A stretch of 36,706 nt of DNA from positions 1 to 36,706 of the forward strand of contig JAFAOG010000508.1 in NCBI GenBank assembly GCA_019237945.1, read 5' to 3'. Position numbers and translations under genes: made by a program. Shown here one piece after another: positions 12,601-21,207 of this stretch; position 1 is the first letter of the stretch; each line of letters begins with the position of its first letter. The stretch is from Deltaproteobacteria bacterium. GTDB taxonomy: Bacteria; Myxococcota_A; Polyangia; Haliangiales; Haliangiaceae. The notes below the pieces were generated by a model that had not been told where the DNA came from, searched no databases, and worked only from the letters and a program-made list of their open reading frames with translations.

Positions 12601-13541
12601 AGGCCGGGGATCGAGTAGTTCGCGAGGTTCGTCGCCTGGGCCGCGTTCGGCGCGGCATCGAACGTCACCTTGACCTGGTTCGTGTGGACGGCTGCCGCGT
12701 GGCCGACGTCGAATGCGTTGCGGCCGCCGAACATCGCAGTTCTCGTCGCCAGCGCCTCGCCGTCGCTCTGGCGGGCAACGCCGCTGACGGTCAGCGTGTA
12801 CGGCTGCGCCGCCTGCTGCGACGTCGTCAGCAGCACCATGTTGCCGTTGACCTGCGGGGTGCCCGTCAGCGTCAGGCCGGGAATCGAGTACGCGCCGAGC
12901 GAGCCGGCCGTTGTCGGATCGGGCGACGAGTCGAACGTGACCACCACGTTGACCGCGCTGGTCGAGACCGCGCTCGTCACGTTGAACGGCGCGCGGCCGG
13001 TGAACACGGCCGTCGAGGCGCCAAGCGCGATGTGATCGCCCGCGCGCGTGATGTTCGCGACGCTGACGGTGTAGCTCATCGCGCCCTGCGGCGACGTCGT
13101 CAGCGTGACGGTCGAGCCGGTCAGCGTCGGCGTGCCGGTCAGCGTCAGGCCCGAGATGGAGTAGCTCGCGAGCGACGTCGCCTGCGCGGAGTCGGGCGTA
13201 CCGTCGAACATCACCTCGACCGTCGTGCTGCTGGTCGCGCGCGCACCCGCGACGTTGAACGACGCCTGGCAGAACTTCGCCGTGTTGCACACGTAGCCGG
13301 CACCGCACGTGCCGGTGTCGCACTCCTGCGCGACGCACCCGAGCTCCGTGCACGCGTACTGGTAGTCGACGCCGCAGTCGGTCGCCGCGGTGCACGTGCG
13401 GGGCGCGCACGTGTTGTCGATGCACCCGAGGTCAGGGCGATCGCAGTCCTGATCGACCGTGCACACGCGATCGCCAAACTTCTGCTGATCGAATTTGCAC
13501 GCCGTGAACACGACGAGCAGTGCGAGGACGAGGGACTTCAC
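9666..13541 (-). CDS. Giant surface lipoprotein: Cys-rich head, ten Ig-like repeats, IPT-like and lamin-tail domains
   Basis: A 1291-residue protein of unknown function. The signal ends at FTAC with Cys15 as the likely lipidated residue. Residues 16-94 hold 12 cysteines in repeated CxxDxDC-like spacing, probably six disulphides. Residues about 95-1004 are ten tandem modules of about 91 residues, each with F-[ND]-V at its start, VTFDAPPD, NYSIPGLTLSGTP and SYTVTVSGVTRASDGE. Each looks like a beta-sandwich Ig-like unit. Residues about 1005-1115 resemble an IPT/TIG domain. From about 1117 there is a lamin-tail domain (LVSEVMQ..., HEFVELYNP). The GTG start at 13541 overlaps the upstream TPR gene stop by GTGA. 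A role as an outer-membrane stalk or adhesin is inferred. Confidence 0.85.
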   Translation of the reverse strand: MKSLVLALLVVFTACKFDQQKFGDRVCTVDQDCDRPDLGCIDNTCAPRTCTAATDCGVDYQYACTELGCVAQECDTGTCGAGYVCNTAKFCQASFNVAGARATSSTTVEVMFDGTPDSAQATSLASYSISGLTLTGTPTLTGSTVTLTTSPQGAMSYTVSVANITRAGDHIALGASTAVFTGRAPFNVTSAVSTSAVNVVVTFDSSPDPTTAGSLGAYSIPGLTLTGTPQVNGNMVLLTTSQQAAQPYTLTVSGVARQSDGEALATRTAMFGGRNAFDVGHAAAVHTNQVKVTFDAAPNAAQATNLANYSIPGLTLSGVPVVSGSDVVLTTSTQSATSYTVTVSNVTRASDGEPLTITSAGFTGIAAFDVASALSTNTHTVRVTFDAAPDPTAAVNPANYDIQGLTIGGTPTLSGNTVTLTTSPQSASNYTVTVSNVTRASDLEPLTVNSTQFMGRAPFDVSGAVSATSTRIIVSFDAAPEPTAAQTLANYTIPGLTLSGTPQLAGNSVTITTSPQSNTDYTVTVANVARASDGEPLTAATASFTGRAPFDVSGAQATTSTTLIVTFDAPPNAGEATNPLNYNVPGLSLIGVPNLVGSQVTLTTSAQSNQPYAVIVSGVTRASDAEALTISSAQFQGRAPFKVASAASASNVSMTVTFDAPPDPIAAVNLASYSVPGLTLSGTPTLSGNTVTIATSGQSVTSYTVTVTGVTRASDGEALAAGFNQATFTGRIGFNVASASSVNTTTMSVTFDGQPDATKAVVLSNYSVPGLVLSGTPTLSGNTVTITTSPQAAQSYTVTVTGVTKFDGSPLGVNQASFTHVAFNVASAASVTSHSVSVTFDAPPNPAQATTLANYSIVGLTLSGTPVLSGNTVTINSSTQSAQTYTVNVANVTRASDGSTLASSSAPFTGRAPFDVASAASTSSGSMTVTFSAPPDSVQATTLSSYSVPGLTLTGTPLLSGNKVTLQTSAQAAQTYTVTVSGVTRASDAEPIGINNASFTGTALKAPTVTNVQVVSSVPDNGTRYYNTGTATVVITGTDFTGVQCPTGVQLNDTNGSGTVINTKPTSCTVDSGTQITAVFPAGILTNGTLGWAVQVQNAVGRNTTSTVNLIPYAGVLVSEVMQQSFFGQNHEFVELYNPTATALNLSTLPLHLHVRTGLGDSDFALTVVHATIPSHGFFLIVSTQSSAETWYASRDATYDASVLEMTNNDGIYVSMSATSQSKVLDKVGWGNQNTPFIEGQAAQGPNTGNSIQRKPAGGAGAATDTDNNKNDFNAPSTSITPLGSSAPPQP
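10530..13259 (-). repeat. Ten tandem in-frame repeats of about 273 bp encoding Ig-like modules
   Basis: Ten consecutive units lie inside the giant lipoprotein gene. Eight are close to 91 codons, while the seventh is slightly longer and the eighth shorter. The best conserved block is SGTPTLSGNTVT followed by SYTVTV and VTRASDGE. Units 3-5 and 7-9 look most alike at protein level. The array could change copy number by recombination without shifting frame. Boundaries are approximate. Confidence 0.85.
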
Positions 13542-14695
13542 CAGTGCACCACCAGGCCAACGGAGCTCGGAGTGACCGCGACTTGCGCATGCGGCCTCTC
13601 GAGGTTTCCGGGATCGATCGCGAAGATGATCGCGGACACGGCAAGCACCGCGCCTCCGCCGATCAGAAAGGATGTCGACAGCGTCGCGTCACGCTGGCCG
13701 TCATCGCGCTCGCTGCGACAGGTCGCCAGCTGCGCCACCGAGAGAATCTGTCCAGGGTCGCCGCACTTCTGCGCGTCGAACTTCTGCTGCTCGTCGCGCT
13801 CCTGGACCGCGAAGTACCCACCCGCGCCCATGCCCGCCGCGCCGAGCAGCGCGGTCGCGATCATCCACTTGCGCGACGGGTGACGGTTGTACGTCTCCTT
13901 GTCGTGCTTGATGCGCATCGCCTCGGCCTGACGGCGCTCCTCGGCGGCGCGGGCCTCCGCCTCCTTCGCCTTGCGCGCGTCCTCGGCCTTCTTCTTGTCG
14001 GCCTCGATGCGCTTGGCCTCGAGGTCGGCGTCGAGCTTCGCCTGCGTGGCGGCGCGCGCATCCTCCTCGGCCTGGCGCTCCTTCGCTTCCTTGATCAGCG
14101 ACTCGACGACGTCCTTGTTCGGCGCGTCGGGCACGCCGACGAGGTAGTTCTGGTACATCGCGATCGCGTCGCGGAAGTGTCCGAGCTTGCGGTGACACTG
14201 CGCGATGTTGAAGAGGAACGCCGGCAGCGGCTTGAGCCGGTACGCCAGCGAGTAGCTCGTCATCGCCTGGTCGAACTCGCCGAGGCTGTAGTGCTGATTG
14301 CCTTCGGCGAACAGCGCCTTGGCCTTCGCGATCGTCGCTTCCTCGGCGACCTTCTCGACCGCGCCCGGCAGCTCCTTGTCCTTGACCGTCTTGTCGCCGA
14401 GCACCAGCGACGCCTCGACGTCGACGACGGTCAGCTTGACCGCGCCGCCCTTGACGACGCTCGCCGCGATCACGCGCTTGGCATTCGCGGCCTTGCCGGC
14501 CTGCGCCAGGCACGACGGGTTCGCGACGCACGCGGCCTCGACGGGCTTTGGCGACAGCGACGCGAGCGCCTTGCCGGCGGCCTGCACCTGGGCGGCGGTT
14601 CCGCCGGCCGCGGCGGGTCCGAGGACGAGATCGCCGTCCGCGAAGGCCGGAACGGCCAGCGCGCAGAGCGAAAGTAGGACAAGCAAAGCTCGCAT
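13538..14695 (-). CDS. Exported TPR / coiled-coil protein with C-terminal membrane segments
   Basis: This 385-residue protein has a Sec signal (MRALLVLLSLCALAVPAFA). TPR-like helices run from about residues 135 to 215, including AEGNQHYSLGEFDQAMTSYSL and FNIAQCHRKLGHFRDAIAMY. A Lys/Glu/Ala-rich probable coiled coil covers about 215-265. Two hydrophobic segments follow, around 276-295 and 340-362. The start ATG 14695 was chosen because GAGG lies seven bases upstream. A second ATG at 14707 overlaps the kinase stop (ATGA) but has no Shine-Dalgarno and would only add four residues. Its place after two kinase genes and before the surface lipoprotein suggests a scaffold or adaptor at the envelope, which is inference. 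Confidence 0.8.
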   Translation of the reverse strand: MRALLVLLSLCALAVPAFADGDLVLGPAAAGGTAAQVQAAGKALASLSPKPVEAACVANPSCLAQAGKAANAKRVIAASVVKGGAVKLTVVDVEASLVLGDKTVKDKELPGAVEKVAEEATIAKAKALFAEGNQHYSLGEFDQAMTSYSLAYRLKPLPAFLFNIAQCHRKLGHFRDAIAMYQNYLVGVPDAPNKDVVESLIKEAKERQAEEDARAATQAKLDADLEAKRIEADKKKAEDARKAKEAEARAAEERRQAEAMRIKHDKETYNRHPSRKWMIATALLGAAGMGAGGYFAVQERDEQQKFDAQKCGDPGQILSVAQLATCRSERDDGQRDATLSTSFLIGGGAVLAVSAIIFAIDPGNLERPHAQVAVTPSSVGLVVHW

Positions 14696-14703
14696 CGGGT
14701 ACC

Positions 14704-16118
14704 TCATGGTGCGAACGGATCCATCACGCCCTCGCGCTGCACCTTCGAAGCCTTCGGCTTGTCGGGGGCAGTGACGTTCTTGTGATCGACAGCAACGGTC
14801 GGCTTCTGCGCCATGCGCGCGAGCGTGACGTCGATCTGCATCGACGCCGCGATCGGCACCTGGACTTCCTTCGGCTCGTAGCCAGCGAGCTCGAAGCGAA
14901 TCTCGATCGGCGTATCGGAGCGCGGCAGGTCGACCGTGAACGGCGTCGTGCCGAGCGGCACGGTCTCGCCGAGCCGATACGCCTTCGCACCCGCCGGCGT
15001 CGACACGACGTCGATCGACACGACGGCCGGCGTGCTCGGAGCCGCGGGCGCAGGCGCGGTCGCGGGCTCCTTGGCGACGACGACGGGAGCCGCAGCCGGA
15101 GCCGGGGTCGCGTTCGCCGTCTCGCCCGGGCGGTGCGTCGCGACGTAGAACGCGCCGGCTGCCGCGGCCGCGATGATCACGAGACCCGCGACGACCTTGC
15201 CGGCGCCACCGCGGCTCGTGCGCGCGTTCGGATCGACGGCGCGCAGCACCTTGGCGACCGTTGCGGCGTCGGGATAGCGGTCCTTCGGATCCTTCTCGAG
15301 GCAGCGCAGGATGCAGGCCTCGAGCGCGGGCGGACAGCGCGGCGCGAGCTTGCCGGGGCGCGGCGGCGTCTCCTCGGCGTGTCGCACGAGGTACTCCGCG
15401 TCGGTCTCCGATGCGAACGGGTGCCGCCCCGTGATCATCTCGAACAGCAGCACGCCGAGCGAGTAGACGTCGGCGCGCCCGTCGACGGGCCGACCCGCAG
15501 CCTGCTCGGGCGCCATGTACGCCGCGGTGCCGAGCGCGCCGCCTTGCTGGCCGATCTGCGCGACGCCGAAGTCGATCAGCTTCACGACCTCGCCCTTCAC
15601 GAGGATCAGGTTCTCGGGCTTGAGATCGCGGTGGACGATACCGAGCGCGTGCACGGCGCCGAGCGCATCGGCGATCTGCGCGCCGATCGACAGCACGAGC
15701 GCGGTCGGAATCTCGTCCTGGTTGAGCCGCGTCTTGAGGTCGGGCCCGCGCAGCAGCTCGAGCACGCAGTACGCGCCGTCGACGACGTCCTCGACGAGAT
15801 CGATCGACTCGACGATGTTCGGGTGATGGAGGCGATTGATCGTGTTCGCTTCCTGGAAGAAGCGCGACACCGCCTCCTTCTTCGACGCGAGCTCGCGGCG
15901 CAGCACCTTGACCGCGACGTAGCGATTGAGCGACGTGTGGCGCGCGACGTAGATGTTGCCCATCCCGCCCTCGCCGAGCAGACACACGAGGCGATAGGCG
16001 CCGAGCTCCTTGCCGAGCGACGGCGGCGTCTCGCCGGGCGACGGACGGAGCTCCGCATCGTCGAGCGGGCACGTGGCCTCGCTGTCGATGTAGCGGCGCT
16101 GGCAGGTGGGACAGCTCT

Positions 16119-16122
<4 letters not shown>
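14704..16122 (-). CDS. Membrane Ser/Thr protein kinase with N-terminal zinc ribbon and PEGA domain (second of operon)
   Basis: This 472-residue Hanks-type kinase starts at ATG 16122, overlapping the upstream kinase stop as ATGA. The N-terminus has Cys4, Cys7 and Cys18 in the pattern C-x2-C-x10-C-P-x-D, a zinc-ribbon-like motif. The kinase domain (about 43-295) has GEGGMG, Lys72, HRDLKPEN (Asp166), DFG 184-186 and APE 204-206. The activation segment is very short, with only Thr199 as a phosphorylatable residue. One TM helix lies at about 309-327, then a Pro/Ala linker. A PEGA-like domain (STPAGAKAYRLGETVPLGTTPF) spans about 368-435, placed outside the cytoplasm. The tail ends QREGVMDPFAP, like the partner kinase. 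Confidence 0.93.
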
Positions 16123-17630
<1,508 letters not shown>

Positions 17631-17732
17631 GTTCGCGCCGTTACCACTTCAAGAACGAGTCCTGGAAAAACGCGATGAATTTCAACTGCTGTGTAACAGC
17701 CGCACAGGGTGAGAATCCCCAATTGGGGAATC
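17631..17732 (-). promoter_or_regulatory. Kinase-operon promoter region with two palindromes
   Basis: The 102-base gap between the NtrC-type gene and the kinase operon is poorer in GC than its surroundings. It holds a perfect 14-bp palindrome TCCCCAATTGGGGA (17716-17729), extended by partial matches, and an inverted repeat GCTGT-GTA-ACAGC (17688-17700). TAACGG (17638-17643, minus strand) ends seven bases before the GTG start. A -35-like TTGAAA is also present in the AT-richer part. The palindromes are candidate operators. The first has no T-tract after it, so it is a poor terminator for the upstream gene. Confidence 0.45.
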
Positions 17733-19163
17733 CTACGCACCGCGTTTGGCGAGACGGTAACGCAGCTGGTCACGACTGACGCCGAGCATGCGTGCAGCTC
17801 GGGACACATTGCCTTCGCACGCCGCGAGCGTCCGATCGATCAGCGCGTCCTCGACGGCCTGGAGTGCGAGTCCTTCTTCGGGGAGATCGACATCGATGAT
17901 GCCGTTTTCGGACCCCAGACGCGGCATACGCTGTGAGTCACTTTGCACAGCAACGACCGGCATCGGCGGCGCGGTCGGCTTCTTCGCGCGGCCGCGCAGG
18001 TGAAAGTGCCGCGCTTCGATCGTGTGCTCGTCCTCGAGCAGCAGGATCTGCTCGAGCGCGTTGCGTAGCTCGCGGACGTTGCCGGGCCAGTGATACGTCT
18101 CGACGAGCTGCTGCACGTCGGGCGCGAACGGCCGCGGCGGAAGACCGTAGTCGCGGCAGATCTCGTCGCGCACGTGCTCGGCGAGCCGCATGCGATCGTC
18201 GCCGCGCTCGCGCAGCGGCGGCATCTTCAAGACGATCACCTCGAGGCGGTGCAGCAGATCCTCGCGGAACGTGCCGCGCTCGACGGCCGCGCGCAGATCC
18301 ATGTTCGTCGCGACGACGGTCTGCACGTCGGCATGACGCTCGACCGACGAGCCGACGCGCCGGAACGTGCGCGACTCGAGGACGGTCAGGAGCTTTGCCT
18401 GCATCGGCAGCGACAGGCAGCCGATCTCGTCGAGGAACAGCGTCCCGCCCTCGGCGGTCTCGACGTAGCCGATATGCGACGCGACCGATCCGGTGTACGC
18501 GCCGCGCTCGGCGCCGAACACCTCGGCCTCCATCAGCGTCTCCGGAATCGACGCGCAGTTGACCTCGACGAACGGCCCGTCGCGACGCTGGCTGTTGTAG
18601 TGGAGCGCGCGCGCCATCACGCCCTTGCCGGTCCCGGTCTCGCCGAGGATCAGCACGGTCGGTCCCGCGCGTCGCGTCGTCTTCTGCCCGAGCCGGATCA
18701 CGGTGCCGAACACCTTGCGCATCTCCGGGCACTGTCCGACGAGGCCGGAGATCGCGGCACCCTTCGCCTGGCGTGACTTGAGGTACTCGAGCTCGGTCGC
18801 GAGGCGACGGCTGCTGAGCGCGCGCGACAGCCGCAGCTCGAGATCCGCGAGGTCGAGCGGCTTGCGTACGAAATCGCTCGCGCCCTGCTTCATCGCGTCG
18901 ACCGCCTCTTCGATCGTGCCGCGCGCGGACGTCATCACGACCATCGTCGTCGGATCTTCGAGGCGCACCTGGATCAGCACGTCGTGGCCCGAGCCGTCGG
19001 GAAGATCCGTATCGACGAGCACGACATCGGCGCGGTCGGCGCGGAACTGCTTGAGCCCATCGGCCATCGACCGCGCCCACCGGACCTCGTGACCGCGCTG
19101 CGTGAGCGCTTTCAGGACGCCATCGGCGGCAGCGTCATCATCGATGAGCAGCAGGTGCGCCAT
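17733..19163 (-). CDS. NtrC-family sigma-54-type response regulator
   Basis: This 476-residue regulator has a receiver domain (1-120) with acidic residues at 8-10, phospho-acceptor Asp51 (VDTDLPDGSG), Thr78 and Lys101. Next comes an AAA+ domain with Walker A GETGTGKG, Walker B TLFLDEIG at about 241-248 and FREDLLHRLEV. The C-terminal Fis-type helix-turn-helix is NVSRAARMLGVSRDQLRYRL. The sigma-54 contact loop reads GAYTGS (221-226) instead of GAFTGA. The start ATG 19163 was chosen because the receiver strand follows at once and GGTGGGG precedes it; ATG at 19184 would add seven residues. No histidine kinase gene is adjacent. It ends 102 bases before the kinase operon on the same strand and may control it. 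Confidence 0.93.
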   Translation of the reverse strand: MAHLLLIDDDAAADGVLKALTQRGHEVRWARSMADGLKQFRADRADVVLVDTDLPDGSGHDVLIQVRLEDPTTMVVMTSARGTIEEAVDAMKQGASDFVRKPLDLADLELRLSRALSSRRLATELEYLKSRQAKGAAISGLVGQCPEMRKVFGTVIRLGQKTTRRAGPTVLILGETGTGKGVMARALHYNSQRRDGPFVEVNCASIPETLMEAEVFGAERGAYTGSVASHIGYVETAEGGTLFLDEIGCLSLPMQAKLLTVLESRTFRRVGSSVERHADVQTVVATNMDLRAAVERGTFREDLLHRLEVIVLKMPPLRERGDDRMRLAEHVRDEICRDYGLPPRPFAPDVQQLVETYHWPGNVRELRNALEQILLLEDEHTIEARHFHLRGRAKKPTAPPMPVVAVQSDSQRMPRLGSENGIIDVDLPEEGLALQAVEDALIDRTLAACEGNVSRAARMLGVSRDQLRYRLAKRGA

Positions 19164-19198
19164 CCCCACCGACCAGTATACCATCCAGGCGTGCCTGG
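19164..19198. promoter_or_regulatory. Overlapping divergent -10 elements and a 14-bp palindrome
   Basis: Only 27 bases separate the divergent starts at 19163 and 19191. On the minus strand TATACT (19175-19180) is preceded by TG plus one base, an extended -10. On the plus strand TACCAT (19179-19184) ends six bases before the GTG at 19191. The two hexamers overlap. A perfect inverted repeat CCAGGC-GT-GCCTGG (19185-19198) sits directly beside them and covers the plus-strand start codon, making it a candidate operator for both genes. Confidence 0.5.
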
Positions 19199-19460
19199 CC
19201 CGCGTCGTAGCGAGGACGAGCCCGTTCTCTCGGGCGAGAGCGCAGGCGATCGCAGCGATGACCGGCGCGTCGAGGCAGGACGCATCATCGTCACCCCGAT
19301 GCCGCGCGCCCAGACGGCCAATCCGATTCCGGGGTTGCCGGTGCGCGGCCCGTTGCCGGCGGCGCCGGAGCGCCGGACCGGTGCGTGGCTCGTCGTGATC
19401 GTCTACGTGCTGTCGGTCGCCGCCCTCGGGTATGCGCTGTGGGAACGATTCTTACGGTGA
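19191..19460 (+). CDS. Small C-tail membrane protein
   Basis: An 89-residue frame from GTG 19191 to TGA 19458-19460. The N-terminal 60 or so residues are polar and rich in Arg, Asp and Pro. A single hydrophobic helix near the C-terminus (AWLVVIVYVLSVAALGYALW) ends in ERFLR, giving a tail-anchored topology. The alternative ATG at 19299 would leave 53 residues but has no Shine-Dalgarno. The GTG is preferred because TACCAT lies six bases upstream, as in other gene starts here. It is divergent from the NtrC-type regulator and may be controlled with it. The family is not recognised. Confidence 0.55.
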   Translation: MPGPRRSEDEPVLSGESAGDRSDDRRVEAGRIIVTPMPRAQTANPIPGLPVRGPLPAAPERRTGAWLVVIVYVLSVAALGYALWERFLR

Positions 19461-19465
19461 GGAGA

Positions 19466-19501
19466 GCACGCGAAGCGTGCGGGGTGTTGGGGTTGGGTGG
19501 G
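19466..19501 (+). terminator. Hairpin followed by a G-quadruplex-type G/T tract between convergent genes
   Basis: Five bases after the stop at 19460, GCACGC (19466-19471) and GCGTGC (19475-19480) form a 6-bp stem with a GAA loop. Four G-runs follow (19481-19484, 19489-19492, 19495-19497, 19499-19501) with loops of 4, 2 and 1 bases, fitting the classic quadruplex pattern on the plus strand. No T-tract follows. Its position between convergent genes suggests a transcription stop, but this is not a standard intrinsic terminator. Confidence 0.4.
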
Positions 19502-19531
19502 CTTGCCCCGGAGGCTGAGCGAAGCGAAGAC

Positions 19532-21193
19532 CTACGGGGAGGAGTCCAGGCGGAGCGCCGAGAGATCGAGCCAGCCGTCCCACACCTTGACGCCCTGCAC
19601 GCGGCGGTGGACCAGGCCCTGCGGCGCGTCGGCGACGATGCCGGCGATCGGCCACGCCTCCGCGAGCGCGCCGACGAGCTCGCCCGATAGCTTGCTGCGC
19701 TCCGCGGGATCCCACGCGGTCGCCATCTCCTCGAGCACGCGATCGATCCGCGGATCCTTGCCGCCGAGGATCGGCGCGAGGTCGCCGTCGACCATGCCGC
19801 CCCACGTGATCTCGATGAGGTCGTAGTTGCCCTCGTCGAGGCGCTTCTGCACCCATGACTCGCCGCCGCTCTTGACCTCGATCACGACGCCCGCGCGGCG
19901 CGCCGCCTCGACGATGTAGTCGCGCTCGGTCTTCACGGGCGGGCCGCTCGCGTCCTTGGCGACGGGCTTGTCGCCGCCGACCATGACGAGGCGCAGCTGC
20001 TTGCCGCCCTTGTCGCGGATGCCGTCCTTGTCGCTGTCGATCCAGCCCGCGGCGTCGAGCAGCTTGCCGGCGGCCGCGGGATCGAAGTCGGGCACGGTCG
20101 CCTCGGGGCCGTCGACGGGCCCACCCGGCCACACCGGCCACAGCGCGGGACGCGCGAGCCCGTCGAACACGCGCTTGGCGATCGCGCGCCGATCGACGAG
20201 CAAGGCGATCGCGTGGCGAACGCGGTCATCGTCGAGCGGCGCGTGCGTCGCATTGAACTGGAGATAGCGCAGGCGCGGCGGCGCGAGCTGCAGCGGCTTG
20301 AACGACGCGGTGACGCCGGGCGCGGTCGCCTGCTCGGGCCAGTGCGCGGGGATCAGCGCGGGCACGATGTCGAGCTCGCCGCGCTTGGCCGCCGTCAACG
20401 CGACCGCTGCATCGGGCTGGTAGACAAACTCGACGTCGCTGATCGCAGCCGGACCGCCCCAGTACTTGTCGTTCTTCGTCAGGTGAACGATGCCGCCCTT
20501 GTTGCTGACGTACTTCCACGGGCCGGTGCCGACGAGCGCGCCGCCCGCGAGCAGCGAGCCGTCGTAGACGTGCATCGGCAGGATCGGGATCTCGGCGAGC
20601 GCGCGCAGCACGGTGCCGCTCGGGCGCTTCAGGCGCAGCCGGATCTCGTGCGAGGTGATCAGCTCGATCGCCTCGACGTCATCGAGCAGCGGCCGCAGCT
20701 GATCGACGCCCTTGCCCGGCGTGCGCACGCTATCGAGCGTGAACTGGACGTCGCTGGTCGTCAGCGGGCGGCCGTCGTGGAACGTGACCCCGGGCTCGAG
20801 CTCGATGCGGATCTCCATCCCGCCCGGCATCACGCGCCAGCTCCGGGCAAGCCGGGGGGCATAGTGGCCGGGGCCGCTCGCATCGGGAGGTGCATATCGA
20901 AGTAGCGGCTCGAAGATCGTCCCGAGCGTGATCCGGCGCGCCCACAGGCTCGGCGCCAGGATCGGCGTCAGCCGCCCAGGCTCTGCATCCATGTGAATGC
21001 GCAGGGTATGACCGCGCGCGGCATGGACGTCGGCCTCGCTCGGGACCTCCGAGAGGACGGGCGACGGGGGTGCGTTCTGAGCCTCGGTCGTCGGGTCCGG
21101 TGCATGGCGCCAGGGCTTCACGCGGGCCGGCGAGTCACATGCGATCAGCGCGATCGCAATGACGACGCCGACTTGAGGGGCCCTTTGCACCAT
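19532..21193 (-). CDS. Peptide/nickel-type ABC solute-binding lipoprotein (SBP_bac_5)
   Basis: This 553-residue protein starts at ATG 21193. A lipoprotein signal ends in the lipobox LIAC, with Cys19 as the lipid site. From about residue 70 it follows the family-5 extracellular binding-protein pattern: TLRIHMDAEPGRLTPI, TIFEPLL, the signature LARSWRVMPGG...FHDGRPLTTSDVQFTLD, then GTGPWKYV and RYLQFNATHAPLDDDRVRHAIALLVDR. Such proteins bind oligopeptides or similar ligands and pass them to a DppBC-type permease. None is encoded here, so it is an orphan or has a sensing role. A short EF-hand-like DSDKDGIRD lies in the C-terminal part. Its start is 14 bases from the divergent lipoprotein start, with no Shine-Dalgarno on either side. 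Confidence 0.85.
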   Translation of the reverse strand: MVQRAPQVGVVIAIALIACDSPARVKPWRHAPDPTTEAQNAPPSPVLSEVPSEADVHAARGHTLRIHMDAEPGRLTPILAPSLWARRITLGTIFEPLLRYAPPDASGPGHYAPRLARSWRVMPGGMEIRIELEPGVTFHDGRPLTTSDVQFTLDSVRTPGKGVDQLRPLLDDVEAIELITSHEIRLRLKRPSGTVLRALAEIPILPMHVYDGSLLAGGALVGTGPWKYVSNKGGIVHLTKNDKYWGGPAAISDVEFVYQPDAAVALTAAKRGELDIVPALIPAHWPEQATAPGVTASFKPLQLAPPRLRYLQFNATHAPLDDDRVRHAIALLVDRRAIAKRVFDGLARPALWPVWPGGPVDGPEATVPDFDPAAAGKLLDAAGWIDSDKDGIRDKGGKQLRLVMVGGDKPVAKDASGPPVKTERDYIVEAARRAGVVIEVKSGGESWVQKRLDEGNYDLIEITWGGMVDGDLAPILGGKDPRIDRVLEEMATAWDPAERSKLSGELVGALAEAWPIAGIVADAPQGLVHRRVQGVKVWDGWLDLSALRLDSSP

Positions 21194-21207
21194 GTTAAGA
21201 CCGCACC

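Noticed and set aside
10530-13259. Regular repeats resembling a CRISPR or satellite array
   Set aside because: The 273-bp units are in frame and encode Ig-like modules; there are no short repeats with spacers.
17686-17702. Possible sigma-54 promoter (GG-N10-GC) upstream of the first kinase
   Set aside because: Only the GG/GC dinucleotides and a few bases fit; the TTGC half is CAGC. The same bases form an inverted repeat, so an operator is more likely.
17716-17729. Palindrome as intrinsic terminator of the NtrC-type gene
   Set aside because: The stem is only five base pairs with an AATT loop and has no T-tract after it.
19161-19184. ATG at 19184 as start of the NtrC-type regulator
   Set aside because: It lies upstream of the -10-like TATACT and adds seven residues not expected before the receiver strand.
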